A stretch of DNA of 64,000 bases, taken from NCBI GenBank assembly GCA_033977485.1, contig CM066988.1:138546859-138610858 (forward strand), written 5' to 3'. Source of the DNA: Hydrangea macrophylla. Taxonomy: Eukaryota; Streptophyta; Magnoliopsida; Cornales; Hydrangeaceae. The translations under genes were made by a program, and so were the position numbers. Within the stretch, counting starts at the first letter, position 1; each line of letters starts with the position of its first letter. The notes beneath the pieces are model-generated. The model was not told the origin of the DNA and did not search any database. It saw only the letters and a program-made list of their open reading frames with translations. Of the stretch, positions 23,501 through 36,900 are shown one piece after another.

Positions 23501-26500
23501 GATGGTTATTCAATAACCACTACAATATATAATCTATATGCTTAGTGAGCAATGATAATCATGAATATGGATAACAAACATGCCCAATTCAACTCATTAC
23601 ACAAAATTATAGTCTCCGGCAATTACTAGTTCACTTCCACCACTACTGGCTAGCCGCGGCTCCACTCCCCAAGCCCACGTGCCTAGTTATGACCCACGCC
23701 CTTACACGTTCGGTCCCATAGGCCTCTGGCGGCGGTGGTCGTCACCACAATTATTATCTCATGGTGGTATAGAATTAGCAATTCCATTGACCCAAATAGG
23801 CAACTCAACATGCTCATTTAAACATCACACCGTGCTTTCACAATCAAATTGGACCTAATTTAACCACATGAATTGTGCCCAATAATAAACTAAATAAGCT
23901 AAATTAAACTAATTAGGCATTCTCTGGCATCACAATTGAACCAAACATGGAAATCATCCAGATATCAAAATTAACATCACTCACCTCTTAGGTTTCGCTC
24001 CTAATCTTAAAATTAAAGTCATACTAGGAACCAGGTACAAATCCTATACAAGAACTACAAGTTATGAGCTAAAAACCCAAAATGGGTCGCAGAAAAACTA
24101 TCACAGAACTTAACCAAATTGGTATCAACGGGTTAGACTCGCCTCCAGGAGTCCGAATATGTAGCATGTTTTGAAAACCGACGTCGTTTATCGCGTCAAT
24201 TGGCATCGAGAACGTCGTCGTCGTTCCATCACAATTCTCATATTCTGCTCTATAATTTTCTTAGCTAATACAAGGAAGAAGAAATGGCCCTCCCTCCTCT
24301 TGACACCTGTCATATGACTCACCCCTTTATTATTATGACCTTACCACAGTTTTACTAGTTTTGCAATTATACCTCTGCTCATTATTAAACTCATTAAAAT
24401 TATCCCAAACTTAAAGGGTATTTGTCTATGTCTCGCATGGGTCCATTAAGTGGTCCCATATAATTATATAAAGTTGCTAATTAGCCTGCTAACTAGCCTA
24501 CTAATTATGCAACGTGTTCAATTCGCTCTCACAAAGGTACCCTTAATTGACCACAAAAGTGGTCTCCAACTAACAACATGATATTATTAACAATAAAATA
24601 ATAAACCAAACCAAACCAAGCCTTGTGTCCCAATCAATTAGGGTCGGCTGTATGAATCATTTTTCTCCATTCTGCACGATCAAGAGCTACATGCTCATTT
24701 AAATTATATATATTCATATCTTGTTGCACTACATATTCCCAAGTCAGTCTAGGTTTGTCACTCCCTCTAACCACTCCAGGCACTACGATCTTATCACTCT
24801 TTCACACAGGTGCATCTACAGGTCTTCGTTGCACATGGCCGAACCATCTAAGTCTATTCTCCCTCAACTTATCCTCAATATGTGTCACTCCTACAGTCTC
24901 TCGGATGTACTTATTTCTAATTCTATCTTTCCTAGTCTTACCACACATCCATCTTAGCATCCTCATCTCCGCTACACTCACTTTGCTATTGTGTTGTTTC
25001 TTAGTTGCCCAACACTCTGTCCCGTAGAGCATAGCTGGCCTAATAGCTGTCTTATAAAATTTTCCTTTCAATTTTGCTGGTATTCTTCGGTCACATAATA
25101 CTCCAGAAGCACTCCTCCACTTAAGCCAGCCCACTTTAATTCTATGGGTCACATCATCACCAATCTCTCCATCTCTACTGATCATTGAACCTAGATAGCG
25201 AAAGTGTTCCCTCTTTGGGATCTCCTGATCTTCGATCTTCACTGCTTCGTTGTCTCTACTTCTACTATTGCTAAAAGTACATTCCATGTATTATGTTTTC
25301 GTCCTACTTATCTTTAGCCCCTTAGTCTCCAGTGCTTCTCTCCAAGCTTCTAGTTTAGTGTTGAGTCCCCTTTTAGTCTCATCAACCAAGACAATATCAT
25401 CTGCGAACAACATACACCATGGGACCTCATCTTGAATGTGTCTAGTCAATTCATCCATAATTAGGGTGAACAAATAAGGGCTCAAGACTGACCCCTGGTG
25501 CAGGCCTACGGTAATTGGGAATTCGCTTGTTTCTCCGGCTGGTGATCTAATTGTAGTAACCGCTTCATCATACATATCCTTTACCACGTCAATATAACCC
25601 TTGGTCACTCATTTCTTCTCTAGCACCCACCAAATTAAATCTTTAGGCACTATATCATAAGCTTTCTCTAAATCAATAAAAACCATATGTAGATCTTTTT
25701 TCTTCTCTCTATACTTTTCCATTAGTCTTCTAAGTAAATAAATTGCTTCTATAGTTGATCTCCCAGGCATAAATCCAAACTGATTTTATGACACTGATTT
25801 TGCTTCTCTTAAGCGATGCTCCATCACTCTCTCCCATAGCTTCATAGTATGGCTCATCAACTTAATACCTCTATAGTTGTTGCATTGTTGTACATCTCCT
25901 TTACTCTTATATACAGGCACTAGGATGCTCTTCCTCCACTCATCAGGCATTTTTCTATCATTAAAATCCTATTAAAAACATTTGTAAGCCAAGATGCCCC
26001 CACATCTCCCAAGCATTTCTAAACCTCAATGGGGATCCCATCTGGTCCTAAGGCCTTGTTGGGTTTCATCTTCTTGAGAACAAATTCCACCTCAAACTTC
26101 CTTATTCTCCGATAGAATCTGTATTCTCTAGTTTCATCGTAACTTCCAGTTTCTTCTTCCATTGTGTTATCCATATGTTTTTCATTCAGCAACTTCTCAA
26201 AATAGCTCTTCCACCTTTCCTTAATCTCTTCGTCGTTCACTAATACCCTAGAGTCATCGCTTTTTATACAGTTAACCTGATTAATGTCTCTTGTTTTCCT
26301 TTCTCTCGACTTAGCAAGCTTATAAATACAATTTTCTCCCTCTCTAGTGTCTAGTTTGGTGTAGAAGGCGTCATAGGCTTCCATTTTAGCAACTCTAACT
26401 GTCCTTTTAACTTCCTTATTTGCACATTTATAGCTTTTGAAGTGTTCCTCGCTTCTATCATTTTACCACTTCTTAAAGCAATCCTTTTTGGTTTTTACTT

Positions 26501-27871
26501 TAGCTTGTACCTCTTCATTCCACCACCAAGTATCTTTAGAAGCTAACCCTCTTCCCTTTAACTCTCCGAGGACCTCCTTCGATATTCTCGTGATGCACCC
26601 TGCCATTCTATCCCACATAGTATTGTTTCCATCTTCCAAATTCTAAGGTGCTTCTGTATACATTAACAATAAAATAATAAGGAAGTTAAAATAATAAACC
26701 ATTTAAACCTTAATAAACATTTAGGCACATAGGGTATTTCACATATAACTGTCTCATCTCAACTGGGGCCCACCAACACATGACCCAACTTGGGACTGCC
26801 ACACTGGCCACATCCGGGTTTCCAATTGGACACCCATTATCAACTCAGTGGATCAAAATCCACATCACATATACATTTTCAACATTATTATATAATTAAT
26901 AATGAATACTAAATATGACTAAAAATGATCCGTGGGAACGGGTGTTACATCAGTGGTGGTGGTAGGAGCAGGAGGATGAGGGGTAACTGGAGGACGGGGA
27001 GTCTTAGGGATGAAGACGCCACCCTCGAGCTTATAGCCCATGAGAGACAGAGTGGTAGCGGAATATACGTCATGAGAAGACGGATTACGACGATCACGAT
27101 CATCAAGGGGGACCTTGAAGTGACGAAAATGGTGGTGAAAGCCATGCCAAAAGGAAGGGAGCTGGCTTTAGATTTCTTCTGTGTCTCACAGATGTGTTGG
27201 CAGAAAAGGGTCGGAAAGTTAAATTTTTTTCCTTCTAGAATACACCATAACAAAAAGACATCAAAATAAGACACATAATCTCGACCACCTGCGCGTGGAA
27301 GAAGAATGTAGGTAAGAATGTGATGGAGGAGACGGGACTCAAAGGTAAGTTGTTAGGCAAAGGGTTTGGAGGCGTGAGCCAACTCAAGGTTCCCACAAAC
27401 TAGCCTACAGGTAATTAGTGGGTTAAAACCAGAACCTACAATCTATTTATTGTCTTCATAGGCGTTAATACTGCCCATGAGAGTACCAAAAATGGAGTGA
27501 GCAAAATCAGGATTAACAATAAATTTTACCCCTCAAACATAAGAAGAAAACAAAATTTTTGCGAGAGTGGTAGTAAGATTAGTGTAAAACTCACAGACAA
27601 GAGCGATGTACGTGGGTTGGTTAATAGTAAGGAAAGGAGTCCAACCAAGGGCATCAAAGAGGGAGCCAATGCGCAAGCTGTTTGAATTTGAAAAGTCAGA
27701 GGGAAGAGTTTTACCTGACACGATCTTTCGATGCATAAAGTTGTCAAGGTAGCTCTGCCTACGATCATCGTCAAGGAAGAATGGAATGGGACAAGGGCGT
27801 TGAGGAGCTGGTGGCTGAGAAGAGGAGCCCTATGGTTCCTTGCATTTCTTGGGAGCCATTAACGCAGAGAT

Positions 27872-27914
<43 letters not shown>

Positions 27915-30900
27915 AGGGACCGGAAATGAAGAGTGTAGGGGTTGAAGTGGTGATGGAGGTGGCCAGAGTAAGGAGAGATGATTGGAGCTTGAGGGGGTTA
28001 AAACAAACGGTCGACTGGGGGACCAAGGGGGTTTGAAAACAAAATGCGGTCGATGAAAATGAACCAGTTGCCTAAAAATTTTGGGGTCCGGCCGACTGTG
28101 TAAAACTTTCGGTCGACTGATATGACAACTTTCAGAAAAAAAAATTTAAAGGCAACAAAGATCTGTTCAACTGAAGATGAAATCAGTCCACTGTTTTTAA
28201 TCAGAAAAATAGTTTTTGCAGAAAACAAAGGGAAAGGAGATCCGGGCCTCGAATTTACCCAACATCGGCTTGACTAGCCATCCCTAATTCACGGCGAATG
28301 ATAAACAAACGATCTTCTTGAAGAGGTTTAGTGAAAATATCCACCCATTGATGATTTGTATTAATACAAACAAGTTCGACATCGCCCTTTTTAACATGTG
28401 ATATCTAATGAAATGATGTCTAATCTCAATGTGCTTAGTTCTGGAGTGTTGAATGATATTTTTAGAGAGACTAATCGCACTAGTGTTATCGCATCTAAGA
28501 GGGATGTGATCAAAGTGAAGTCTAAAGTCTTCTAGTTGTTGTTTCATATAAAGAACTTGTGCACAACAACTACCGACGGCTATATATTCAGCTTCCGCTA
28601 TGGATAAGGCTACAGAATTTTGTTTCTTACTAAACCTAGAGACTAGGGAGTGTCCTAAGAAGTGACACGTGCCACTTGTGCTCTTGCAATCCACTTTGTA
28701 ACCGCTAAAGTCTGCATCCGAATAACTAATCAAGTTAAAGGGAGTGTTCTTAGGATACCATAAACCAAAGTCAATTGTGCCTAACAATTGTCTAAAAATG
28801 CGCTCAACGGCTACAACATGCAACTCTCTAGGTGAGGATTGGAATCTAGCACAAAGACATACACTAAACATAATGTTCGGTCTACTAACAGTGAGATACA
28901 ACAAACTACCTATCATGCCACGAAAATTTTTAGTATCAACAAGTTTTCCGGATTCATCTTTGTCAAGCTTGAGAGATGAGCTCATGGGAGTTCCAATAGG
29001 TTTGCAATTTTCAAATCCAAATCTTTTCAATAAGTCTTTGATGTACTTAGATTGGTTTATGAAAATGTCATCTTTGTTATTTGATTTGTAATCCAAGAAA
29101 GAAATTTAGTTCTCCCATTATCCTCATTTCAAATTCATCTTGCATGCATTTTGCAAATTCCTCGTACATCTTCTCATTTGTAGCATAAAAAATGATGCCA
29201 TCCACATGGATTTGAACAAGTAAAATGTCATTATGGGAATGTTTAATAAAAAGAGTAGTGTCAATCTTTCCTCGAGTAAATCCAAGTTCAAGCAAATATT
29301 TGCTAAAACGATCATACCAAGCACGAGAAACTTATTTTAATCCATATAAAGTCTTTGAAAGTTTAAAGACATGATTGGGAAATTGTGAACTTTCAAATCC
29401 GGGAGGTTGCTTGACATAGACTTTTTCCGCTATAAAACCATTTAAAAAGGCACTTTAACATCCATTTGAAAAAGTTTGAAATCTTTGTGGCAAGCAAAAG
29501 CAAGTAGCATTCTAATGGCTTCTAGTCTTGCTATGGGAGCATATGTTTTCTCATAGTCTATACCTTCTTCTTGGTTGTACCCAGTGGCGGATCTAGGAAT
29601 CTCGACTAGGGGGGGCTGTGTGTAAGAGCTTAGAGTCACATGGGGGTTTGGGGGCAGCGCCCCGAAGGCAAATTTTTTTGGGTCTATTTGCAGTTAGGCC
29701 AATATATTACATATCATAAGATTTTTTTTCCAATTTTTGGGAGAATGAAGTATAATTGAGCCAACATATTACATATAAAATACTTTTATTTTAGCCTAAC
29801 TAATATTTTTTGGGGGGCTATATAATAAGTTTATTTATTTTGGGGGGGGCAAAGCTTAATAAAATTTGAAAATTTACCTAAAACACATGTATAAAAGTGC
29901 AATTTCCCAAATACTAGGGGTGGCCACTGCCCCCCCTTGCTCCCCCTTGTATCCGCCGCTGGTTGTACCCTTGGGCTACCAATCTAGCCTTATTTCTAAC
30001 TACAACTCCGGATTCATCCTTCTTATTCCTAAACACCCATTTGGTTCCTATGATGGAATGATTATTAGGTCTAGGAACTAAAGTCCAAACTTGGTTTCTC
30101 TTAATTGGTTCAACTCTTCTTGCATAGCCATAATCCAACTATCATCTTGCTCGGCTTTCTTTATGTTTTTAGGTTCTATTAGAGAAAGGAAGGCTAGATT
30201 GTTGCAAATGTTTCTAAGAAAGGATCTAGTAGTTATTCCTTGACCAGGGTCACCTATGATTTGTTCTATGGGTAACTAGGAACGGTCTTCCAATCTCTAG
30301 GGAGGTCATCTCTAATGTTATCTCTAAGAGAGGATCTAGTAGCTATTCCTTGACCGGGGTCATCTCTAATGTTATCTCTAAGAGAGGATCTAGTAGCTAT
30401 TCCTTGACCGAGGTCTTCTCTTTCAACAACACCATTTTGTTGACGAGTTCTTGGTGCCGAAAAATTATGTCCAAAACAATTTTCATCACAAAAATTTGAA
30501 ACATCTTTGTTGTCAAATTCTCTTCCTCTATCACTTCTAAAATTGTTGATGGCATACCCCTTTTCATTTTGAACTCTTTTCCAAAATTTGGGTAAGCCTC
30601 ATCTTTATGAACAAGAAAAATGACCCATGTAAATCTTGAATAATCATCAACAATTACGAATGCATACATTTTGCCACTCATATCAGCTACACGATTAGGA
30701 CCAAATAAATCCATATGAAGCAATTCAAGAGGCCTACTAGTAGAGATCACATTTTTCTTTTTGAAAAAAGTCTTTTTTTGTTTTCCAAGTTGGCAAGCAT
30801 CATAAATCTTGTTTTTAACAAATTTTGCTTTTGGTAAACCTTTAACCAAATTATTCTTTCATAAATTTGAAAGGAGATCCATACTAGCATGTCCTAATCG

Positions 30901-33900
30901 TCTATGCCAAACCCAACTAGTTTCACTCAATACGGTAAAACATTTAACATCTTGAGAAAGATATCATCAAAATCATTAGTATAAACATTTTCATCTCGAT
31001 ATGCAATAAATAACACTTTATCATCTTTAGCATCCATAATTATGCAATAATTTAATTCAAACATAACTTTAAAACCTTTGTCACATAATTGACTAATGCG
31101 CAACAAGTTATGTTTTAGACCATCAACTAATAACACATTTTCAATGGTTAGGGAAGAGTTCTTACCAACATTACCTATGCCAATGATTTTTCCCTTGGAG
31201 TTGTCTCCGAAGGTGACATTTCCACCATCCTTGGGAGAGAGAGTGGAGAGCTTGAATTTGTCTCCGGTCATATGTCTAGAGCATCCACTCTCTAAGAACC
31301 ATCAATCCTTGCTTGAGGATTTTAAGCATACCTATAAAACAAGCTTAAGTAACCCTCTTTATATTCGTTGGGTCCACTTTTGTTAGCAAAGGGAGGTGTG
31401 GTTCCCTTTTTAATCCAAACCATAGTAATTTTTCTCCTATTTGGGTATTTGTAGTTCACATGCCCCTTTCTCATGCAATACTGACAAGTTACATGAGGAT
31501 TGAAATAGTTTGAAGTGGATCCTTTTGAAAAGATGCTTTGATGAGAATTGCTTGAGGAACTTGTGCTAGTTGAAGCATTGCTAGAGAAGAAGTTGTTGTA
31601 CTTCTTTTCCTTATAAGTGGGATTGAAACCCAATCCGGCTTTATCAAAAACACATCTTTGTTTTCCCAAAGGCATGTTCAAATTTTGCTCTCCATCCATG
31701 AGTGAATTTTGCTAATGTTTTTATCAAATCTTCAACTTATTTCTTCAACTCAATGTTTTCCTTTTCAAAATCATTTGTAGGAATTTTTCTTGAAGAAAGC
31801 ATTTCATTTTTTTTTCTCAAAGACTCGTTTTGTGATTTTAATTCACTAAGCTCATTTGAAAATGAGGTGAAATTCTTTTTGAGTCCCCAAATTTTCCAAT
31901 TCCTCATGCAATTCATCAACTGCATTTTAAAGCTCATCATAGTTATGAGATTCATTGCAAGAATCATAGTTAGAGTCTACCTCATCACTTTCGTGTGCCA
32001 TGAGGCAAATGTTTGCAACTTCATCATCACTTGACTCATTTTCGGATGTGTCAAGGTCATAATCATCCCAAGTCGTTGCCTTCATTGCCTTTTTTGCTTT
32101 TTGCTTGATGTTCTTCTTTGATAATGGGCAATCGGCTTTGATGTGTCTAGGCTTTTTGTACTCGAAGCAAATGATGGGTTCCTTCTTGGCATCATTTTCT
32201 TTTTGTCCCATTTTTCCAAAGGTTTTGTCTTTCCTCAAGAACCTTTTGAACTTGCGAGTGATCATAACCATTTCATCATCTCCATCACTATCATCATCTT
32301 GGTCATCTGAAGCTTTTAGACCCAAGTTCTTCTTATCTTCACTTTCGAAGTCGACCAATTCCATTTCATGAGTGATGAGAAATCCCATGAGTTGTTCGAT
32401 TGAAAGCTTTGCAAGTTCCTTTGCTTCTCGGACTATCGTGACCTTTAGTTGCCAAATGCTTTGGTAGTGACCTAAACACCTTCTCAATCATCTATTCGTT
32501 AGGATAAACTCTACCAAGATTTTTCAAGCTAGTAGTAAAACGAGTAGACATTTCACTAATAGTTTCATTAGGAAGCATTTTAAAACATTTCATACGATTG
32601 AACAAGTAAACTAATCTTAGACTTCTTAACTTGATTGGTTCCTGCATGTGTGACTTCTAGTTTATTCCAAATTTCTTTAGCCAATTCACAAGAAGATATT
32701 ATATTGTACTCATTTGAATCTAAGCCACAATACAAGAGATTCATAGACATAGCACTCATTTTGATAAATTTCTTATCACTATCAACATATTCATCTTCCG
32801 TCTTAAGAGCAGTGTCGGTGCCTACGGTCTTAGTGGGAACATAAGGTCCTTTGACCACGATTTGCCATAAATTGAAGTCTTGAACAATAATGTAAATTCT
32901 CGTCCTATTTTTCCCATAAGCATAATTAGTTCTATTAAAGCATGGAGGTCTTTGGGATGATTGTCCCTCAACATAAGTGATATGGTACTAGTGTTTGCTA
33001 TGTGATCTTTAACTCAAAGATATGTGAAATCAATACAAGAGCCTTTGCTCTGATACCAATTGTTGGCCCAAAAGTAATCCTGAGAGGGGGGAGAGGGGGG
33101 GTGAATAAGATTACTAATGATTAATGGCAAATTAAAAACTAAGCTAACACAATATCAAATTAAACAGTAAGTAAAGAGAGAGGGAGAGAAACACTTGCAA
33201 ACCGAGTTTTTCAAGTGGTTCGGCAATCCGCCATCCGCGGCCTACGTCCACCCCTCAAGAACACCTCTTGAGGATTCCACTTGACAATCTTCTTTGGGTG
33301 AAGATTAAACCACTCCTTACAAGTTCTTCTTGAACTCCTTTTACACCCTCTAATGAAGAACAGCTTCACTTGGAGTAAGGGTTACACCAACCCTCTTTAC
33401 AACTTTAAGGATTGAATATGTGTTTGATACAACTGAAATACACTCTCTTGTAGCGTAGATAGATACAATAAATGCTCTCAATAATAGCTCTCACGAGATT
33501 ACAAATGAAGTCTAGAGCTAGAAGATTGAATCTCACAAAACTAGGGCTTTGAATCTTTGAAAACAATGAATGAGTATTGAATGCGAGTAATTAAGTTTTC
33601 AACAACCAATTTCAAATGAGTATAAATACTCTCTTGAAAATCAGAACATTTGAGGTAGTTAGGAGCATTAAATGCAAAGTTAAAACCCTAGAAAAAGAGT
33701 CGTTGTTGTTCTGCGCAGTAATCCAATCGACTGGGTACGCGATCTAGTTGACTGCATTTCAAACTTGATGAAATGCGCCAATAAAACAGTCGACTAAAAA
33801 CCTGGGTCGGTCGACTGGTTTTTACAATCAGAAACTATCTTCTCAAAACACGAAACCGTTGACTGTTTTTAAACTTCAAGTCGACTGAAAAATTTAGCGT

Positions 33901-36900
33901 CCAGTCGACTGGGAAATTTATCCAGTCAATGAAAAACAGTTTTTCTGTTTTGAAGATTTTGTTAAGTTTTTAAGTCCTTGTCTTGGAGAATCGATCTAAC
34001 TAACTTTACAAAGAGTCCTATAAGAACAATATAAGTAAAAAATGATCTTCCACGAGGCTTCTATAGAATATCCATCATCACTATAAGGCTCTGTTTGGAC
34101 AACATACTAAATGAAATTATGAGAACTCAACTTTATAGTTTGTTAATCAGCAAAATTACTTAAGGTAGAACCCTTGGGGCTAACAATATACATATATACA
34201 TATATATATATATATGCTTTTGCACACACACACATATATAGTACTTCAAATCTTTTATGTCAAGGAAAGAGATATAAACGTAAAAATGATCTAAAAAAAC
34301 ATTTTTGATACCAAACAATGGAAGTGAATAAGATCAGATTTAGTTATTATTATAAAGTAGTAGAAAAAATTGCTTAACAAATTTTTTTCTCATTTTATAA
34401 AACAAGTTATTTACAAAACACACCTCTTCATGTTATCGCAACTAAAAGTATGCTCATCAAAAAGTGCTAACCATATATTTCTTCTTCTTGTAGAACCGAA
34501 GCATGGGAAAAAAATAGATTTCCTTCAACGTACTCTATAAAAGATGTGAAAACATAGGGCTGATTTTCGGATGGATCAGATAGGAATTGATGTATTAAAA
34601 AAAACATTTCATAATTTTCAAAATAGAGACTCATTCTGATTCCAAAAGTTTGAAATTTCAAAATTCTATTCCAACTTCAAACTTTTGGTTTTTTTGACAA
34701 AATAAATCTCGAATTTTAGTTGAAAACAATATATAACATTTCGTGTCATAAGTTACGAAAACAAAGTTTGTAGGTATATATTTATTTCAAGTCAAACATT
34801 TTGGATCAAAAGTTGTTTGGAATATTTTTGAAAATTTAAAATTTAAAATTTCCACTACCATGTCGATTTGAATCAGATTTTTTCCCCCCCAGATTTTGGA
34901 ATTATGAAATTCGGAATGATTTTAAAATTCCATAATCGTAGTTTTTCGAATCAGTTTCGAAATTTCCGCTCCAACTTGGACCATATGACCAGATAATTTG
35001 AACGAACTATTTTTAAAAAAATTAAGACATAAATTAAAGCAAACAATTAGGAAAGTATTTGACTACTTCACTTCAACACTTGAAAGATATTTTATAATCT
35101 AAACAATCTAATGTTAGACATGTGTCGTGATTCTCTTAGATTTTAATACTTTTCAAAAAGATGTTAAGAACAAATTAAGTGTTTAGCCAGTTTGATCCTT
35201 AAATTTGTTAATATCTACCCTCTTGTGCAACAACCACATGGAAAGCACATGCTATAAGACTAGTATATATATATATATATATAACACACTTCTCATGAGC
35301 GAGTCCTCATTTTAACAAAATGAGGACTTCTATTTACATCCATTGGGTCCAGTTTTCATTAAGGGTAATGAAGTAATTTCACAGGCAAAAAACTGGATCC
35401 AACGGCTGTAAATAGAAGTCCTCATTTTGTCAAAATTATGATTCCCTCGTGAGAAGGGTTCTGATATATACATATATATATATATATATATACTATTTGT
35501 TGTAAGTTAGCATTTCCTTATAAATAAATATTTTTCCGACACCGTTTAACATTTTTTTTATAATCATTATAGACTTGTGACAGTGATTGGATTCCAACTA
35601 TATCTGTTCTAATTTGATTTCAACTAGAATTTTGAAAAACAAGGATGCAGATTTAATTCAAGAGTAATTCTTTGGTGACAACTTTCATACAATCTCCTAA
35701 AAAGACGTGTCTATCTCTCTCCTGTGATGTCACTGCTCACTGGACCCCACAGTGACACAGGAGAGAGATAGACACATCTTTTAGGAGGTTGTATGAAAGT
35801 TGTCACCAAAGAATTACTCTTAATTCAAACATCAGATTGTCAATATCATGAGGAGGGATGCATTGATATGTGAACTTAGTACAATAGAAAGCTTCTTCCT
35901 ATACAATATCATCCAGTCATAGTCATTATTATCTTGGTTTGATTTTGATACATGTTTTGTTTACTTTATTATCCCTTTTGAACATGCAATACAGTTCTAG
36001 ACCGTCCAAGGAGGAAGTTGTGGTTGATTATCGGTGGTCCATGTGCTACGTTGCTAGTTCTTCCTGCACTCTCCTTATTCTGTTATCTACGATGGGGTAA
36101 ATGGTTATTCAGAGGTGACACTCACTGCTCAACTCTTAAAGTTACTTTATAAAAAGAATTTTGTTTTTCTATTTTCACCAACCAGGAATGAAAATGAAAG
36201 GAAGCCACAAAGATGGGATGGACAAGAGAACTCAGCAATTAATGAATGATTTAAGTTTCAATGTTGCAGGTGCTATCAATGATCTCAGTCATGATGCAAA
36301 AAAACAAGAATTAATCGGAAAGGACCATGAGTTACCACTCTTCGATTTTTCTAGCATACAATTTGCTACAGATCAATTCTCTGATGCAAACAAGATTGGT
36401 CAGGGTGGTTTTGGGCCTGTCTATAAGGTCACAAATATATAAGTCTCTCGTGCCTTGCATATTATCTTGCTATTTTATTTATATATGTACATGTTATTTA
36501 CGATTTTCAATAGATTATTTATGTGCTATTCGCATTAAACAACTCAATTTTTAGGTTTTAATCTTTCAGGGAAAGTTGGTTGGTGGACAAGAAATTGCAG
36601 TGAAAAGACTCAGTAGAAGCTCTGGACAAGGATTGGAGGAGTTCAAGAATGAGGTTATATTAATCTCGAAGCTGCAACACAGAAATCTTGTAAAACTTTT
36701 GGGTTGTTGCACTCATGGAGATGAGAGGATATTAGTGTATGAATACTTGCAAAACAAAAGCCTGGATTCATTTCTTTTTGGTTAGTTCCCTTAAGTTCTA
36801 TGATATTCATTTTTCCTTTAAATCTATCATCTTTTTACTTACCTACCAAAAAAAATGAAGGAAAAGCTATAATCTTTATGACTTTGTTCTATCTTCAATC

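Larger units (their letters stand above)
22807..26949 (-). mobile_element. Gypsy family A solo LTR, with a LINE inside
   Basis: On the minus strand it begins TGTAACACCCGTTCCC and ends TCTAGGGCGTGACA, the TG...CA ends typical of large chromovirus-type LTRs. The flanks TTAGT and TCAGT match in four of five bases. No internal coding region is present, so it is a solo LTR of about 2.07 kb once the LINE at 24605-26661 is removed. A diverged copy in the opposite orientation lies at about 40367-48154. Confidence 0.8.
22513..27859 (-). pseudogene. Extra ORF of the SIRE-like element (plant transposon-protein-like domain), interrupted
   Basis: On the minus strand it starts MAPKKCKEP at 27859 and runs to 26950, then continues past the inserted solo LTR (22807-26949) to 22513. 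Visible parts are a proline-rich start, [19 protein letters not shown], then [20 protein letters not shown] and VCEFYTNL, and RGVKFIV. These resemble the domain annotated in plants as putative plant transposon protein (PF20167, from memory). A Thr/Ser/Pro-rich tail and a short helical segment end it. Several in-frame stops (after KEP, at a TGA replacing the Arg before GVKF, and two TAA/TAG later) and a frameshift show decay. It occupies the position of the env-like ORF of SIRE elements; its function is unknown. Confidence 0.6.
21565..34185 (-). mobile_element. SIRE-like Ty1/copia retrotransposon, degenerate, with nested insertions
   Basis: Minus-oriented element: 5' LTR 33061-34185, primer-binding site 33047-33058, gag, protease, integrase, RT and RNase H from about 33000 down to 28284, an extra downstream ORF, a polypurine tract and a truncated 3' LTR (21565-21844). 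The GCSRHMTG protease context, an LTR of about 1.1 kb, and an extra ORF between RNase H and the 3' LTR fit the SIRE/Maximus lineage. It carries a gypsy solo LTR (22807-26949) and a small DNA transposon (29583-29960). All domains have stops, frameshifts or lost catalytic residues, so it is not autonomous. Confidence 0.85.
15530..35994 (+). other. Intron 1 of the RLK gene, filled with nested transposons
   Basis: The donor AAAG|GTATAT at 15529/15530 leaves a phase-1 codon, and the acceptor GCAATACAG at 35994 supplies the two missing bases, so S-domain and transmembrane exons join in frame. The intron holds hAT MITE 17436-17811, a SIRE-like copia element with its own insertions (21565-34185), and MITEs at 35284-35463 and 35662-35819. 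Splicing over this length is plausible for plants but unproven. Confidence 0.6.
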
